Source: Streptomyces sp. HUAS ZL42
GTDB taxonomy: Bacteria > Actinomycetota > Actinomycetes > Streptomycetales > Streptomycetaceae
Assembly: GCF_040782645.1 (NCBI RefSeq)
Contig: NZ_CP160403.1
Coordinates: 7,847,001 to 7,911,000 of the forward strand
DNA: 64,000 nucleotides
Direction of reading: 5' to 3'
Shown here: positions 36,493 to 44,452 of the stretch, piece by piece
Layout of the letters: every line of letters starts with the position of its first letter
How positions within the stretch are numbered: position 1 is the first letter of the stretch
Translations under genes and position numbers: made by a program
Notes under the pieces: model-generated
Databases searched by the model: none
What the model saw: only the letters and a program-made list of their open reading frames with translations
Told to the model about the DNA's origin: nothing

Positions 36493-37446
36493 ATGGCCAT
36501 TGCCAAGGCTGAGCGGCTCATGAACCTGGCGCTGTGTCTGCTGGGGACGCGGCGGCCGCTGAGCAAGCGTGAGCTGCGTGAGTCCATCGAGGCCTATCTC
36601 GAGGCCGGGTCCGACGACTCCTTCAACCGCATGTTCGAGCGGGACAAGGACGACCTGCGCGAGCTCGGCCTGGTCATCGAGACCGTCGAGAACCTCGACG
36701 GCGAGATCGGCTATCTCGCCCGCCGTGACAGCAACAGCCTCCCGCCGATCACCCTCGACGCCGAGGAGGCCGCCGCCCTCGGCCTGGCCGCCAAGGTGTG
36801 GCAGCAGGCCCGGCTGGCCGGCGCGGCCAGCGGCGCCCTGCAGAAGCTGCGCGCGGCCGGGCTCCCCGAGGACGTCGACCCGTACGAGGCGCACGGCGCC
36901 CTGGAGCCCCGTATCCCCGTGCACGAGGCCGCCTTCGAGCCGCTGATGCTGGCCTGCCGCGACCGCCGCCCCGTCGTCTTCGACTACCGCAAGGCGACCG
37001 CCGCCCGCCCCGAGCCCCGGCATGTCGAGCCGTGGGCGCTGGAGTGCTGGCGCGGCCACTGGTATCTCGCCGGCTGGGACCGCGACCGGGGTGCCGAGCG
37101 GGTCTTCAGGCTGTCCCGGATCACCGGCAAGGTCCGCTCGCGCGGTGCGCGCTTCACCGCGCCCGTTCCCGATGTCGTCACCGTCCGTGAGACCGTCGCG
37201 AGCTGGGCGGGGGAGACCGCCGATCGCAGCGCCCTGATCCGGCTGCGGACGGGCGCGGGGTACCCCCTGCGGGCGAAGGCCACCTCGGTGCGGGAACTCG
37301 GGGACGGCTGGGACGAGTTGGAGATTCCGTACGGGCACGGCCTGGACGCCTGGCTGGTGGAGTTCGGGCCGGACGTGGTGGTCCTGGAACCCGCCGAGCT
37401 GCGGGCGGACGTCGTGGACCGGCTGCGGGCCGTGGCCAAGGGCTGA
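36493..37446 (+). CDS. pafB: WYL-domain transcription factor PafB
   Basis: 317 aa. An N-terminal winged helix (LMNLALCLLGTRRPLSKRELRE) and a central WYL domain (FDYRKATAARPEPRHVEPW, GHWYLAGWDRDRGAERVF) are followed by a C-terminal extension. PafB and PafC form a heterodimeric activator of the LexA-independent DNA-damage response in mycobacteria, acting at RecA-NDp promoters, although the genes lie next to pafA. AAGGCGAAGGG lies upstream of ATG. pafC follows after 18 bp. Two exact RecA-NDp promoters occur in this window. Confidence 0.93.
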   Translation: MAIAKAERLMNLALCLLGTRRPLSKRELRESIEAYLEAGSDDSFNRMFERDKDDLRELGLVIETVENLDGEIGYLARRDSNSLPPITLDAEEAAALGLAAKVWQQARLAGAASGALQKLRAAGLPEDVDPYEAHGALEPRIPVHEAAFEPLMLACRDRRPVVFDYRKATAARPEPRHVEPWALECWRGHWYLAGWDRDRGAERVFRLSRITGKVRSRGARFTAPVPDVVTVRETVASWAGETADRSALIRLRTGAGYPLRAKATSVRELGDGWDELEIPYGHGLDAWLVEFGPDVVVLEPAELRADVVDRLRAVAKG

Positions 37447-37464
37447 GGGGGAGCGGACAACACA

Positions 37465-38529
37465 GTGGCAGGCAAACCGGTCAGGCCCGTCAACGCCATC
37501 GACCAGACCCGGCGGATGCTGTCCCTGGTGACGTATCTGCGGGAGCGTCCCGGGGCGCGCATCGAGGACGTCGCGCGTGCCTTCGGAATCACCGAGGACG
37601 AGCTGGTCTCGGACCTCGACGTGCTGCCGATGTGCGGCACCAGCTTCCGCGGCGGCGACCTGCTCGACATCGACACCGACGGCGAGCGCATCTGGTGGCA
37701 CAACCCCGCCGCCCTCGGCGCCGAGGCGGCCGAGCCGCTGCGGCTCGCCGCCGACGAGGCGACCGCGCTGCTGGTGGCCGCCCGCGCGGTGGCGACCCTG
37801 CCGGGTCTGCGCGAGAGCGACCGGCAGGCGCTGCTGCGCGCCACCGCCAAGGTGGAGACCGCGGCCGGCGAAGCCGCCGGGGCCAGCTCCCGGCTGTCCG
37901 TGACCTTCGAGTCGGAGGGCGGCGTCTTCGCCGACGTCGACCGGGCCATCTCGGAGCGGCGCCGCCTGTGGATCCGCTACTACTCGCCCGCCCGCGACGA
38001 GGTCACCGCGCGCGAGATCGACCCGATCCGCCTGGTCAGCGTCGGCCACACCTATGTGGAGGCCTGGTGCCGCCGCTCCGAGGCGCGCCGCACCTTCCGT
38101 CTCGACCGGGTCGCCGAGATCAGGATCCTCGACGAGCCGTCCGCGCCGCCCGAGATCGAGCTGCGGGACCTCTCCGAGGCGCTGGTGCAGCCCGCCGCCG
38201 AGGACCCGGAGGTCGTCGTGGAGGTCGGCCCGGGAGGCCGCTGGGTGGCCGAGTACTACCCGCACGACAGTGCGGATGAGCTGACGGACGGCGGGCTGCG
38301 TATTACGTTGCGCACCCCAGACCCCGCGTCGCTGCGGCGGCTGGCGTTGCGGCTCGGCCGAGACGGCCGGATCGTGTCGCCGCAGGACCTCGCCGACAGT
38401 GCCCGGCAGGCCGCCCGTGAGGCGCTGCTGGCGTACGACGGGATCGAGGCGCAGGAGCCGCATGCCCGGCGCGGCGGTTCCGACGTGCGGTACGACGGGC
38501 ACTTCGACAGGCAGGAGCAGGGGCTTTGA
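37465..38529 (+). CDS. pafC: WYL-domain transcription factor PafC
   Basis: 354 aa, a paralogue of PafB: N-terminal winged helix (MLSLVTYLRERPGARIEDVARAFGI in part), WYL core (RRLWIRYYSPARDEVTAREIDPIRL, TYVEAWCRRSEARRTFRL in part) and a C-terminal extension. Works as a pair with PafB. GTG 37465 with GGAG a long 12-13 nt upstream, so translational coupling to pafB is likely. Its TGA overlaps the TTG start of the next small gene. Confidence 0.93.
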   Translation: MAGKPVRPVNAIDQTRRMLSLVTYLRERPGARIEDVARAFGITEDELVSDLDVLPMCGTSFRGGDLLDIDTDGERIWWHNPAALGAEAAEPLRLAADEATALLVAARAVATLPGLRESDRQALLRATAKVETAAGEAAGASSRLSVTFESEGGVFADVDRAISERRRLWIRYYSPARDEVTAREIDPIRLVSVGHTYVEAWCRRSEARRTFRLDRVAEIRILDEPSAPPEIELRDLSEALVQPAAEDPEVVVEVGPGGRWVAEYYPHDSADELTDGGLRITLRTPDPASLRRLALRLGRDGRIVSPQDLADSARQAAREALLAYDGIEAQEPHARRGGSDVRYDGHFDRQEQGL

Positions 38530-38819
38530 GCGAGTCGGCGTCGTCCGGAGTGCAGGGGATCTCGGTCGCCTCGGCGTTCGCGGGGATGAGAAGCGTGTCC
38601 CCCGTGGTGTTCAAGGCGGGCTGCCCGGACTGCCGGGGCAGCTTCGAACTCGGCGCGAGCGCCCTTCGCCTGGCCATCGGCGCCACGAGCCGCACCACCT
38701 TCTACTCCTTCACCTGCCCCGACTGCGGCGTCACGGTCCGCAAACCGGCCGGGGAGCGAATCGTCGAGCTCCTCACCGGGGGCGGGGTCAGGACCCTTCG
38801 GCTGCACCCCACCGTGTAG
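38526..38819 (+). CDS. Small zinc-ribbon protein, translationally coupled to pafC
   Basis: 97 aa. Start TTG 38526 overlaps the pafC stop (TTGA), with AGGAG upstream inside pafC. Two CPDC pairs (residues about 33-36 and 64-67) make a zinc ribbon of about 30 residues. Its function is not known. Its coupling to pafC suggests a role with the PafBC system, for example an RNA-polymerase- or DNA-contacting accessory; this is inference only. An in-frame ATG 20 codons in is an alternative start. Confidence 0.75.
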   Translation: MSESASSGVQGISVASAFAGMRSVSPVVFKAGCPDCRGSFELGASALRLAIGATSRTTFYSFTCPDCGVTVRKPAGERIVELLTGGGVRTLRLHPTV

Positions 38820-38826
38820 GACGGTC

Positions 38827-38832
38827 TAGGCT
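38827..38832 (+). promoter_or_regulatory. -10 element before the 64-aa membrane protein
   Basis: TAGGCT with 7 nt to ATG 38840; leaderless configuration. Confidence 0.5.
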
Positions 38833-38839
38833 CGGCGTC

Positions 38840-39034
38840 ATGTTCTGGCCGATGTTCGCGATTGCTGTGGGTTCCCTGGGCCTCGCCGTTCTCGGCGTGC
38901 TCGCCGTGCGGGTCTTCGTGGAGGCACGGCGGCTCGGGCGGCAGGTCACGGAGTCCGCCCGGCGTATCAACAGGGCGGCCGAGGACCTGGAGAAGGCGGC
39001 TGTGAGCACGGCCCGCGCTGTGGACTCACTGTGA
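38840..39034 (+). CDS. Small single-pass membrane protein with coiled coil
   Basis: 64 aa. One hydrophobic N-terminal helix (FAIAVGSLGLAVLGVLAVRVF), then a basic/amphipathic helix (LGRQVTESARRINRAAEDLEKAA) that resembles TatB-like or DUF948-type topology. Too short to identify with confidence. A TAGGCT hexamer ends 7 nt before the ATG and no ribosome site is seen, so it looks leaderless. It lies 258 bp before tatA. Confidence 0.7.
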   Translation: MFWPMFAIAVGSLGLAVLGVLAVRVFVEARRLGRQVTESARRINRAAEDLEKAAVSTARAVDSL

Positions 39035-39292
39035 GTGCCGCTGTGCAACGCGTGTGAGTCCTGCGCCGGCGGCGTTTTGGGTCACTTCGCCCTGTCACCT
39101 CACCCTGCCGGGCGGGTACGCTCGGGTGCGCGGCCGGAGAACGAGGCCCGGGCCGCGGACGGGAGTACGCACGGGGATTGCCTCACGTTTACCCCAGGGC
39201 GTTACGATCGCTGCCAACACGACTGCTCGGACATATGTCCGACCGGTCGGACAGCACCCCACCCAGCCGCCTCGGTGAGAAGGTAAAGACTT

Positions 39293-39580
39293 ATGTTCGG
39301 AAGGCTCGGAGCTCCCGAGATCATTCTCATCCTCGTCGTCATCATCCTGCTGTTCGGCGCGAAGAAGCTTCCGGACATGGCCCGCTCGCTCGGCAAGTCC
39401 GCGCGCATCCTGAAGAGCGAGGCCAAGGCGATGAAGGAAGAGGGCGGCAGCACGGCCACCCCGGCCGGCCCGCCGAACAACGGCGAGCAGCCCCCGGCTC
39501 AGCGCACCATCCAGGCGGCCCCCGGCGATGTGACCAGCTCCCGCCCGGTCACCGAGCCGACGGACACCACCAAGCGCTGA
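39293..39580 (+). CDS. tatA: Twin-arginine translocase subunit TatA
   Basis: 95 aa. The N-terminal membrane helix APEIILILVVIILLFGAKKLP is the TatA hallmark, with Phe-Gly hinge (LFG) and the amphipathic helix DMARSLGKSARILK after it. The C-terminal 50 residues are disordered. It oligomerises to form the protein-conducting site for folded exports such as the propeller protein at 2155. GAGAAGG lies upstream of ATG. tatC follows after 47 bp. Confidence 0.95.
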   Translation: MFGRLGAPEIILILVVIILLFGAKKLPDMARSLGKSARILKSEAKAMKEEGGSTATPAGPPNNGEQPPAQRTIQAAPGDVTSSRPVTEPTDTTKR

Positions 39581-39627
39581 CGCAGGGCCGGTGACCTCCG
39601 GCCCGCTGCACGAGATGGGAACGTGGG

Positions 39628-40575
39628 TTGCTGAAGTCTGCCCGCAAAGAGGAGAAGGATCCCGAGGGGCGGATGCCCCTCGCGGAGCACCTCCGTGAGC
39701 TCCGCAACCGGCTCGCGAAGGCGATGCTGGCGATCGTCGCCGTCACCGTCGTCGCCGCCTTCTTCTACAACGACATCATCAACTTCTTCACCAAGCCGAT
39801 CCTCGACTCGGTCGGCTGTGAACAGACCTTCGAGCAGCTGGCGAAGTCGAAGTCCGACGACCCCTGCGCGCAGATCACGATCAACGGTCTGCTCGCGCCC
39901 TTCACGCTGGCCCTGAAGGTCTCCCTGATGGCCGGTGTGGTGCTGGCGTCGCCGGTGTGGCTCTACCAGCTGTGGGCGTTCGTCGCGCCGGGTCTGCACC
40001 GGCACGAGCGCAAGTACGCCTACGCGTTCGTCGGCACGGGCGTCCCGCTCTTCTTCGGTGGTGCCTTCTTCGCCTACAAGGTGCTGCCCACCACGGCGAA
40101 GGTGCTGCTCGAATTCACACCGTCGGGCACCTCCAACCTCCTGCCGCTGGACGATCTGCTCGACCTGGTCACGCGCATGGTGGTCGTGTTCGGCCTCTCG
40201 TTCGAGCTGCCGCTGCTGCTGGTCATGCTGAACCTCACCGGGGTGCTGAGCGGCAAGCGGATGCTCGGCTGGTGGCGGGCGATGATCATGGGCATCACCG
40301 TGTTCGCCGCGATCGCCACACCCAGCACCGACCCGCTGACCATGCTGGCGCTCGCCGGACCGATCTGGATCCTCTACTTCGGTGCGGTCGCCTTCTCGCT
40401 GGCCAACGACAAGCGCAGGCGCCGCCGCGAGGCCGAGGGTCCCGGCGACGACGAGGCCTCCGACCTCGACCTCACGCCCGAGGACATCGGCGAGGTCGAG
40501 ACCGTGACCGCAAGCCGGGCGCTGCCCGAGCAGGCGAGCACGGAGCGGGTCAACGGTTATGACGACGTGACCTGA
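39628..40575 (+). CDS. tatC: Twin-arginine translocase subunit TatC
   Basis: 315 aa. MPLAEHLRELRNRLAKA is the conserved cytoplasmic N-terminus that binds twin-arginine signals; six membrane helices follow, with a FELPLLLVMLNLTGVL segment and a periplasmic P(S)TDPLTMLALAGP loop. The C-terminal tail is charged and about 55 residues long. TTG 39628 is used because streptomycete TatC starts MLKSAR; its ribosome site (GGGA) is weak. Operon with tatA. Confidence 0.95.
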   Translation: MLKSARKEEKDPEGRMPLAEHLRELRNRLAKAMLAIVAVTVVAAFFYNDIINFFTKPILDSVGCEQTFEQLAKSKSDDPCAQITINGLLAPFTLALKVSLMAGVVLASPVWLYQLWAFVAPGLHRHERKYAYAFVGTGVPLFFGGAFFAYKVLPTTAKVLLEFTPSGTSNLLPLDDLLDLVTRMVVVFGLSFELPLLLVMLNLTGVLSGKRMLGWWRAMIMGITVFAAIATPSTDPLTMLALAGPIWILYFGAVAFSLANDKRRRRREAEGPGDDEASDLDLTPEDIGEVETVTASRALPEQASTERVNGYDDVT

Positions 40576-40593
40576 AGATCGGGAAGCGGATCG

Positions 40594-40599
40594 TAGGGT
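40594..40599 (+). promoter_or_regulatory. -10 element before the diacylglycerol-kinase-like gene
   Basis: TAGGGT ends 7 nt before the GTG at 40607, and no Shine-Dalgarno is present, so the transcript is probably leaderless. Confidence 0.5.
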
Positions 40600-40606
40600 C
40601 ACTTCC

Positions 40607-41497
40607 GTGACCGGCGAGATCACCCTTTTCGTCAACCCCACCGCGGGCCGCGGCCGGGGCGCCTTGGCGGCGCAGCCGGCCGCTTCCGCGTTGCGGGCGG
40701 CCGGATTCGCCGTACGCACCGTCCTCGGGGAGAACGCCGAGGACGCGCTCGCCCGCGCGCGGGCCGCCGTCGCCGCGGGTACCGGCGCGCTGATCGCCGT
40801 CGGCGGCGACGGCATGGTCAACCTCGCCCTCCAGGCCGTCGCCGGCACCCGCACCCCGCTCGGCCTGGTCGCCGCAGGCACCGGCAACGACTTCGCCCGC
40901 GCCCTCGGCCTGCCCGGACGGGACCCGGCCGCCGCGGGGCGGCTGATCGCAGAGGCGCTCAAGGACGCGCGGATCAGCGACATCGACCTCGGGCAGGTGG
41001 ACGGCCGCTGGTTCGGCACGGTCCTCGCCTCGGGCTTCGACTCCCGCGTCAACGACCGCGGCAATCGCATGCGATGGCCCACGGGCCGCGTCAAGTACGA
41101 CCTGGCGATGATCGCCGAGCTGGCCGCGTTCAAACCGTTCCCCTACCGGATCCGGCTGGACGACGGCGAGACCCAGGAGATCGAGGCGACCCTCGTGGCC
41201 GTCGGCAACGGAGCGTCGTACGGCGGGGGCATGCGGATCTGCCCGGGCGCCGACCTCACCGACGGACTCTTCGACGTCACCGTGGTCGGGGACTGCAGCC
41301 GTACGACGCTGTTGCGGGTGTTCCCGGGCGTCTACCGGGGTACGCATGTCGAGCACCCCAAGGTGACCGTCCACCGGGCCGCGAAGGTGGAGATCGCCGC
41401 CGAGGGCATCCGCGGGTACGCCGACGGGGAGCCGCTCGGGCCGCTGCCGCTGACCGCGCGCTGCATACCCGCAGCCGTCCGCGTCGTGGGCCCGTGA
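40607..41497 (+). CDS. Diacylglycerol/lipid kinase-family protein
   Basis: 296 aa. N-terminal FVNPTAGRGRG and the nucleotide motif IAVGGDGMVN (GGDG) with AAGTGNDFARALG identify the DagK/YegS/BmrU catalytic domain. It would phosphorylate a lipid such as diacylglycerol, recycling it into phospholipid synthesis. GTG 40607 is 31 bp after tatC. The following helicase gene has its own promoter. Confidence 0.9.
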   Translation: MTGEITLFVNPTAGRGRGALAAQPAASALRAAGFAVRTVLGENAEDALARARAAVAAGTGALIAVGGDGMVNLALQAVAGTRTPLGLVAAGTGNDFARALGLPGRDPAAAGRLIAEALKDARISDIDLGQVDGRWFGTVLASGFDSRVNDRGNRMRWPTGRVKYDLAMIAELAAFKPFPYRIRLDDGETQEIEATLVAVGNGASYGGGMRICPGADLTDGLFDVTVVGDCSRTTLLRVFPGVYRGTHVEHPKVTVHRAAKVEIAAEGIRGYADGEPLGPLPLTARCIPAAVRVVGP

Positions 41498-41546
41498 GCT
41501 GCACGTATCCCAGGTTTGAGACCGGATCCGGATAATGATCGTCCTG

Positions 41547-41569
41547 TTGTCAGTGCGGCCCGGTACGCT
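41547..41569 (+). promoter_or_regulatory. RecA-NDp (PafBC-type) DNA-damage promoter of helY
   Basis: TTGTCAGTG at 41547-41555, 8 nt, TACGCT at 41564-41569: an exact match to TTGTCRGTG-N8-TANNNT. It ends 10 nt before the helY ATG. Confidence 0.82.
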
Positions 41570-41579
41570 CGAAAGCACG

Positions 41580-44393
41580 ATGACAGAGGACCTCTCACCG
41601 GCCGAGCGGTACGCGGCAGCCCGCAGGCGTACCACCGAGCAGGCCACCGCGCTCGCGTCCTTCCGCGAGATGTACGACTTCGGCCTCGACCCCTTCCAGA
41701 TCGAGGCCTGCCAGGCGCTCGAGGCGGGGAAGGGCGTGCTGGTGGCCGCGCCCACCGGCTCCGGCAAGACGATCGTGGGCGAGTTCGCCGTCCACCTCGC
41801 CCTGCAACAGGGCAAGAAGTGCTTCTACACGACCCCCATCAAGGCACTGTCGAACCAGAAGTACGCCGACCTGTGCCGCCGTTACGGCAGCGGCAAGGTC
41901 GGCCTGCTCACCGGCGACAACAGCGTCAACTCCGACGCCCCGGTGGTCGTGATGACCACCGAGGTGCTGCGGAACATGCTGTACGCCGGTTCACAGACCC
42001 TCATCGGTCTCGGCCACGTCGTGATGGACGAGGTGCACTACCTCTCCGACCGCTTCCGCGGCGCCGTCTGGGAGGAAGTGATCATCCACCTCCCCGAGTC
42101 GGTCACCCTCGTCTCGCTGTCGGCGACCGTGTCGAACGCCGAGGAGTTCGGCGACTGGCTCGACACCGTCCGCGGCGACACCGAGGTGATCGTCTCCGAA
42201 CACCGGCCCGTGCCGCTGTTCCAGCACGTCCTCGCCGGGCGGCGGATGTACGACCTGTTCGAGGAGGGCGAGGGCCACAAGAAGGCCGTCAACCCCGACC
42301 TGACGCGCCTGGCGCGGATGGAGGCCAGCCGGCCCTCCTACCAGGACCGCAGACGCGGTCGCGCCATGCGCGAGGCCGACCGCGAGCGCGAGCGCAGATC
42401 GCGCTCCCGCGTGTGGACGCCGGGCCGCCCCGAAGTCATCGAACGGCTCGACGCCGAGGGCCTGCTGCCCGCCATCACGTTCATCTTCAGCCGCGCCGCC
42501 TGCGAGGCGGCCGTCGAACAGTGCCTGTACGCGGGCCTCAGACTCAACGACGAGGAGGCGCGGGAACAGGTGCGCGCCCTCGTCGAGGAACGCACCGCCT
42601 CCATCCCGGCCGAGGACCTGCACGTCCTGGGCTACTACGAGTGGCTGGAAGGCCTGGAACGCGGCATCGCCGCCCACCACGCGGGCATGCTGCCGACGTT
42701 CAAGGAGGTCGTCGAGGAACTGTTCGTGCGGGGCCTGGTGAAGGCGGTCTTCGCGACCGAGACCCTGGCGCTGGGCATCAACATGCCCGCCCGCTCGGTG
42801 GTCCTGGAGAAACTCGTCAAGTGGAACGGCGAGCAGCACGCCGACATCACCCCCGGCGAGTACACCCAGTTGACCGGTCGTGCGGGACGGCGCGGCATCG
42901 ACGTCGAGGGCCACGCCGTCGTGCTGTGGCAGCGCGGCATGAACCCCGACCACCTCGCGGGACTGGCCGGCACGCGCACATACCCGCTGCGCTCCAGCTT
43001 CAAGCCGTCGTACAACATGGCCGTCAACCTGGTCGAGCAGTTCGGCAGGCACCGCTCGCGCGAGCTCCTCGAGACGTCCTTCGCCCAGTTCCAGGCCGAC
43101 AAGTCGGTCGTCGGGATCTCGCGTCAGGTGCAGCGCAACGAAGAAGGGCTCGCGGGCTACAAGGAGTCCATGACCTGCCACCTCGGCGACTTCGAGGAGT
43201 ACGCGCGGCTGCGCCGCGAACTCAAGGACCGCGAGACCGACCTGGCCCGGCAGGGCGCGGCCCAGCGGCGCGCCGAGGCCGCCGTGGCGCTGGAGAAGCT
43301 CAAGCCGGGCGATGTCATCCACGTCCCGACCGGCAAGTACGCGGGCCTGGCACTGGTGTTGGACCCGGGCCTGCCGGCCGGGCGGTCGAACGGCCACCGC
43401 GGTTTCGAGTACCACGACGGCCCGCGCCCGCTGGTCCTGACCGCCGAACGGCAGGTCAAGCGGCTGGCGTCCATGGACTTCCCGGTGCCCGTCGAGCCCC
43501 TGGAGCGGATGCGCATCCCCAAGTCCTTCAACCCGCGCTCCCCGCAGTCCCGCCGCGACCTCGCCTCCGCCCTGCGCTCCAAGGCCGGGCACATCCCGCC
43601 GGAGCGGGCCCGCAAGAAGCGGTCCCAGGCCGCCGACGACCGCGAGATCGCCCGGCTGCGCACAGCGATCCGCGCCCACCCGTGCCACGGGTGCAACGAC
43701 CGTGAGGACCACGCCCGTTGGGCCGAGCGCTACCACCGGCTGCTGCGCGACACCAGGCAGCTGGAACACCGCATCGAGGGACGCACCAACACCATCGCGC
43801 GCACCTTCGACCGGATCGTGGCCCTGCTGACCGAGCTTGACTACCTGCGCGGCAACGAGGTCACCGAACACGGCAAGCGGCTCGCCCGGCTCTACGGCGA
43901 ACTCGACCTGCTGGCCAGCGAATGCCTGCGCGCGGGCGTCTGGGAGGGCCTGGCCCCGGCGGAACTCGCCGCGTGCGTCTCGGCGTTGGTCTACGAGGCC
44001 CGGGTCGGCGACGACGCGATGGCGCCCAAGCTGCCCTCGGGCAAGGCGAAGGCGGCACTCGGTGAGATGGTGCGGATCTGGGGGCGCCTGGACGCCCTGG
44101 AGGAGGAGTTCCGGATCACCCAGACCGAGGGCGTCGGGCAGCGCGAGCCCGACCTCGGCTTCGCCTGGGCCGCGTACATGTGGGCCAGCGGGAAGGGGCT
44201 CGACGAGGTGCTGCGCGAGGCGGAGATGCCGGCGGGGGACTTTGTGCGGTGGTGCAAGCAGGTGATCGATGTGCTGGGGCAGATCTCGGCGGCGGCGCCT
44301 GCTTCTGCGGAGGGTTCTACGGTGGCCAAGGCTGCGCGTAAGGCGGTTGATGAGTTGCTGCGGGGGGTTGTGGCCTACTCGTCGGTGGGGTGA
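41580..44393 (+). CDS. helY: DEVH-box (Ski2/Mtr4-like) helicase HelY
   Basis: 937 aa from ATG 41580. Walker A APTGSGKT, the TTPIKALSNQK motif, DEVH box MDEVHYLSD, motif III SLSATVSNAE and motif VI LTGRAGRRG define a superfamily-2 Ski2-like helicase; a long C-terminal arch/WH region follows. RNA and branched-DNA unwinding are known for the family. The start follows an exact PafBC-type promoter with a very short leader. In M. tuberculosis helY also follows tatC after pafBC. Confidence 0.93.
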   Translation: MTEDLSPAERYAAARRRTTEQATALASFREMYDFGLDPFQIEACQALEAGKGVLVAAPTGSGKTIVGEFAVHLALQQGKKCFYTTPIKALSNQKYADLCRRYGSGKVGLLTGDNSVNSDAPVVVMTTEVLRNMLYAGSQTLIGLGHVVMDEVHYLSDRFRGAVWEEVIIHLPESVTLVSLSATVSNAEEFGDWLDTVRGDTEVIVSEHRPVPLFQHVLAGRRMYDLFEEGEGHKKAVNPDLTRLARMEASRPSYQDRRRGRAMREADRERERRSRSRVWTPGRPEVIERLDAEGLLPAITFIFSRAACEAAVEQCLYAGLRLNDEEAREQVRALVEERTASIPAEDLHVLGYYEWLEGLERGIAAHHAGMLPTFKEVVEELFVRGLVKAVFATETLALGINMPARSVVLEKLVKWNGEQHADITPGEYTQLTGRAGRRGIDVEGHAVVLWQRGMNPDHLAGLAGTRTYPLRSSFKPSYNMAVNLVEQFGRHRSRELLETSFAQFQADKSVVGISRQVQRNEEGLAGYKESMTCHLGDFEEYARLRRELKDRETDLARQGAAQRRAEAAVALEKLKPGDVIHVPTGKYAGLALVLDPGLPAGRSNGHRGFEYHDGPRPLVLTAERQVKRLASMDFPVPVEPLERMRIPKSFNPRSPQSRRDLASALRSKAGHIPPERARKKRSQAADDREIARLRTAIRAHPCHGCNDREDHARWAERYHRLLRDTRQLEHRIEGRTNTIARTFDRIVALLTELDYLRGNEVTEHGKRLARLYGELDLLASECLRAGVWEGLAPAELAACVSALVYEARVGDDAMAPKLPSGKAKAALGEMVRIWGRLDALEEEFRITQTEGVGQREPDLGFAWAAYMWASGKGLDEVLREAEMPAGDFVRWCKQVIDVLGQISAAAPASAEGSTVAKAARKAVDELLRGVVAYSSVG

Positions 44394-44403
44394 ATGTCGT
44401 CTG

Positions 44404-44452
44404 GCGGGTGCGGGTTGCGTGTGGCTTGTCGCGCAGTTCCCCGCGCCCCTAA
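44404..44452. repeat. Copy of a dispersed Streptomyces intergenic repeat (fragment)
   Basis: The stretch running GCGGGTGCGGGTTGCG to GTCGCGCAGTTCCCCGCGCC resembles a short repeat I recall seeing in many Streptomyces intergenic regions. It sits between convergent helY and atzF, and its right end runs a few bases into atzF. Only one copy is visible in this window, so the call rests on memory. Confidence 0.5.
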
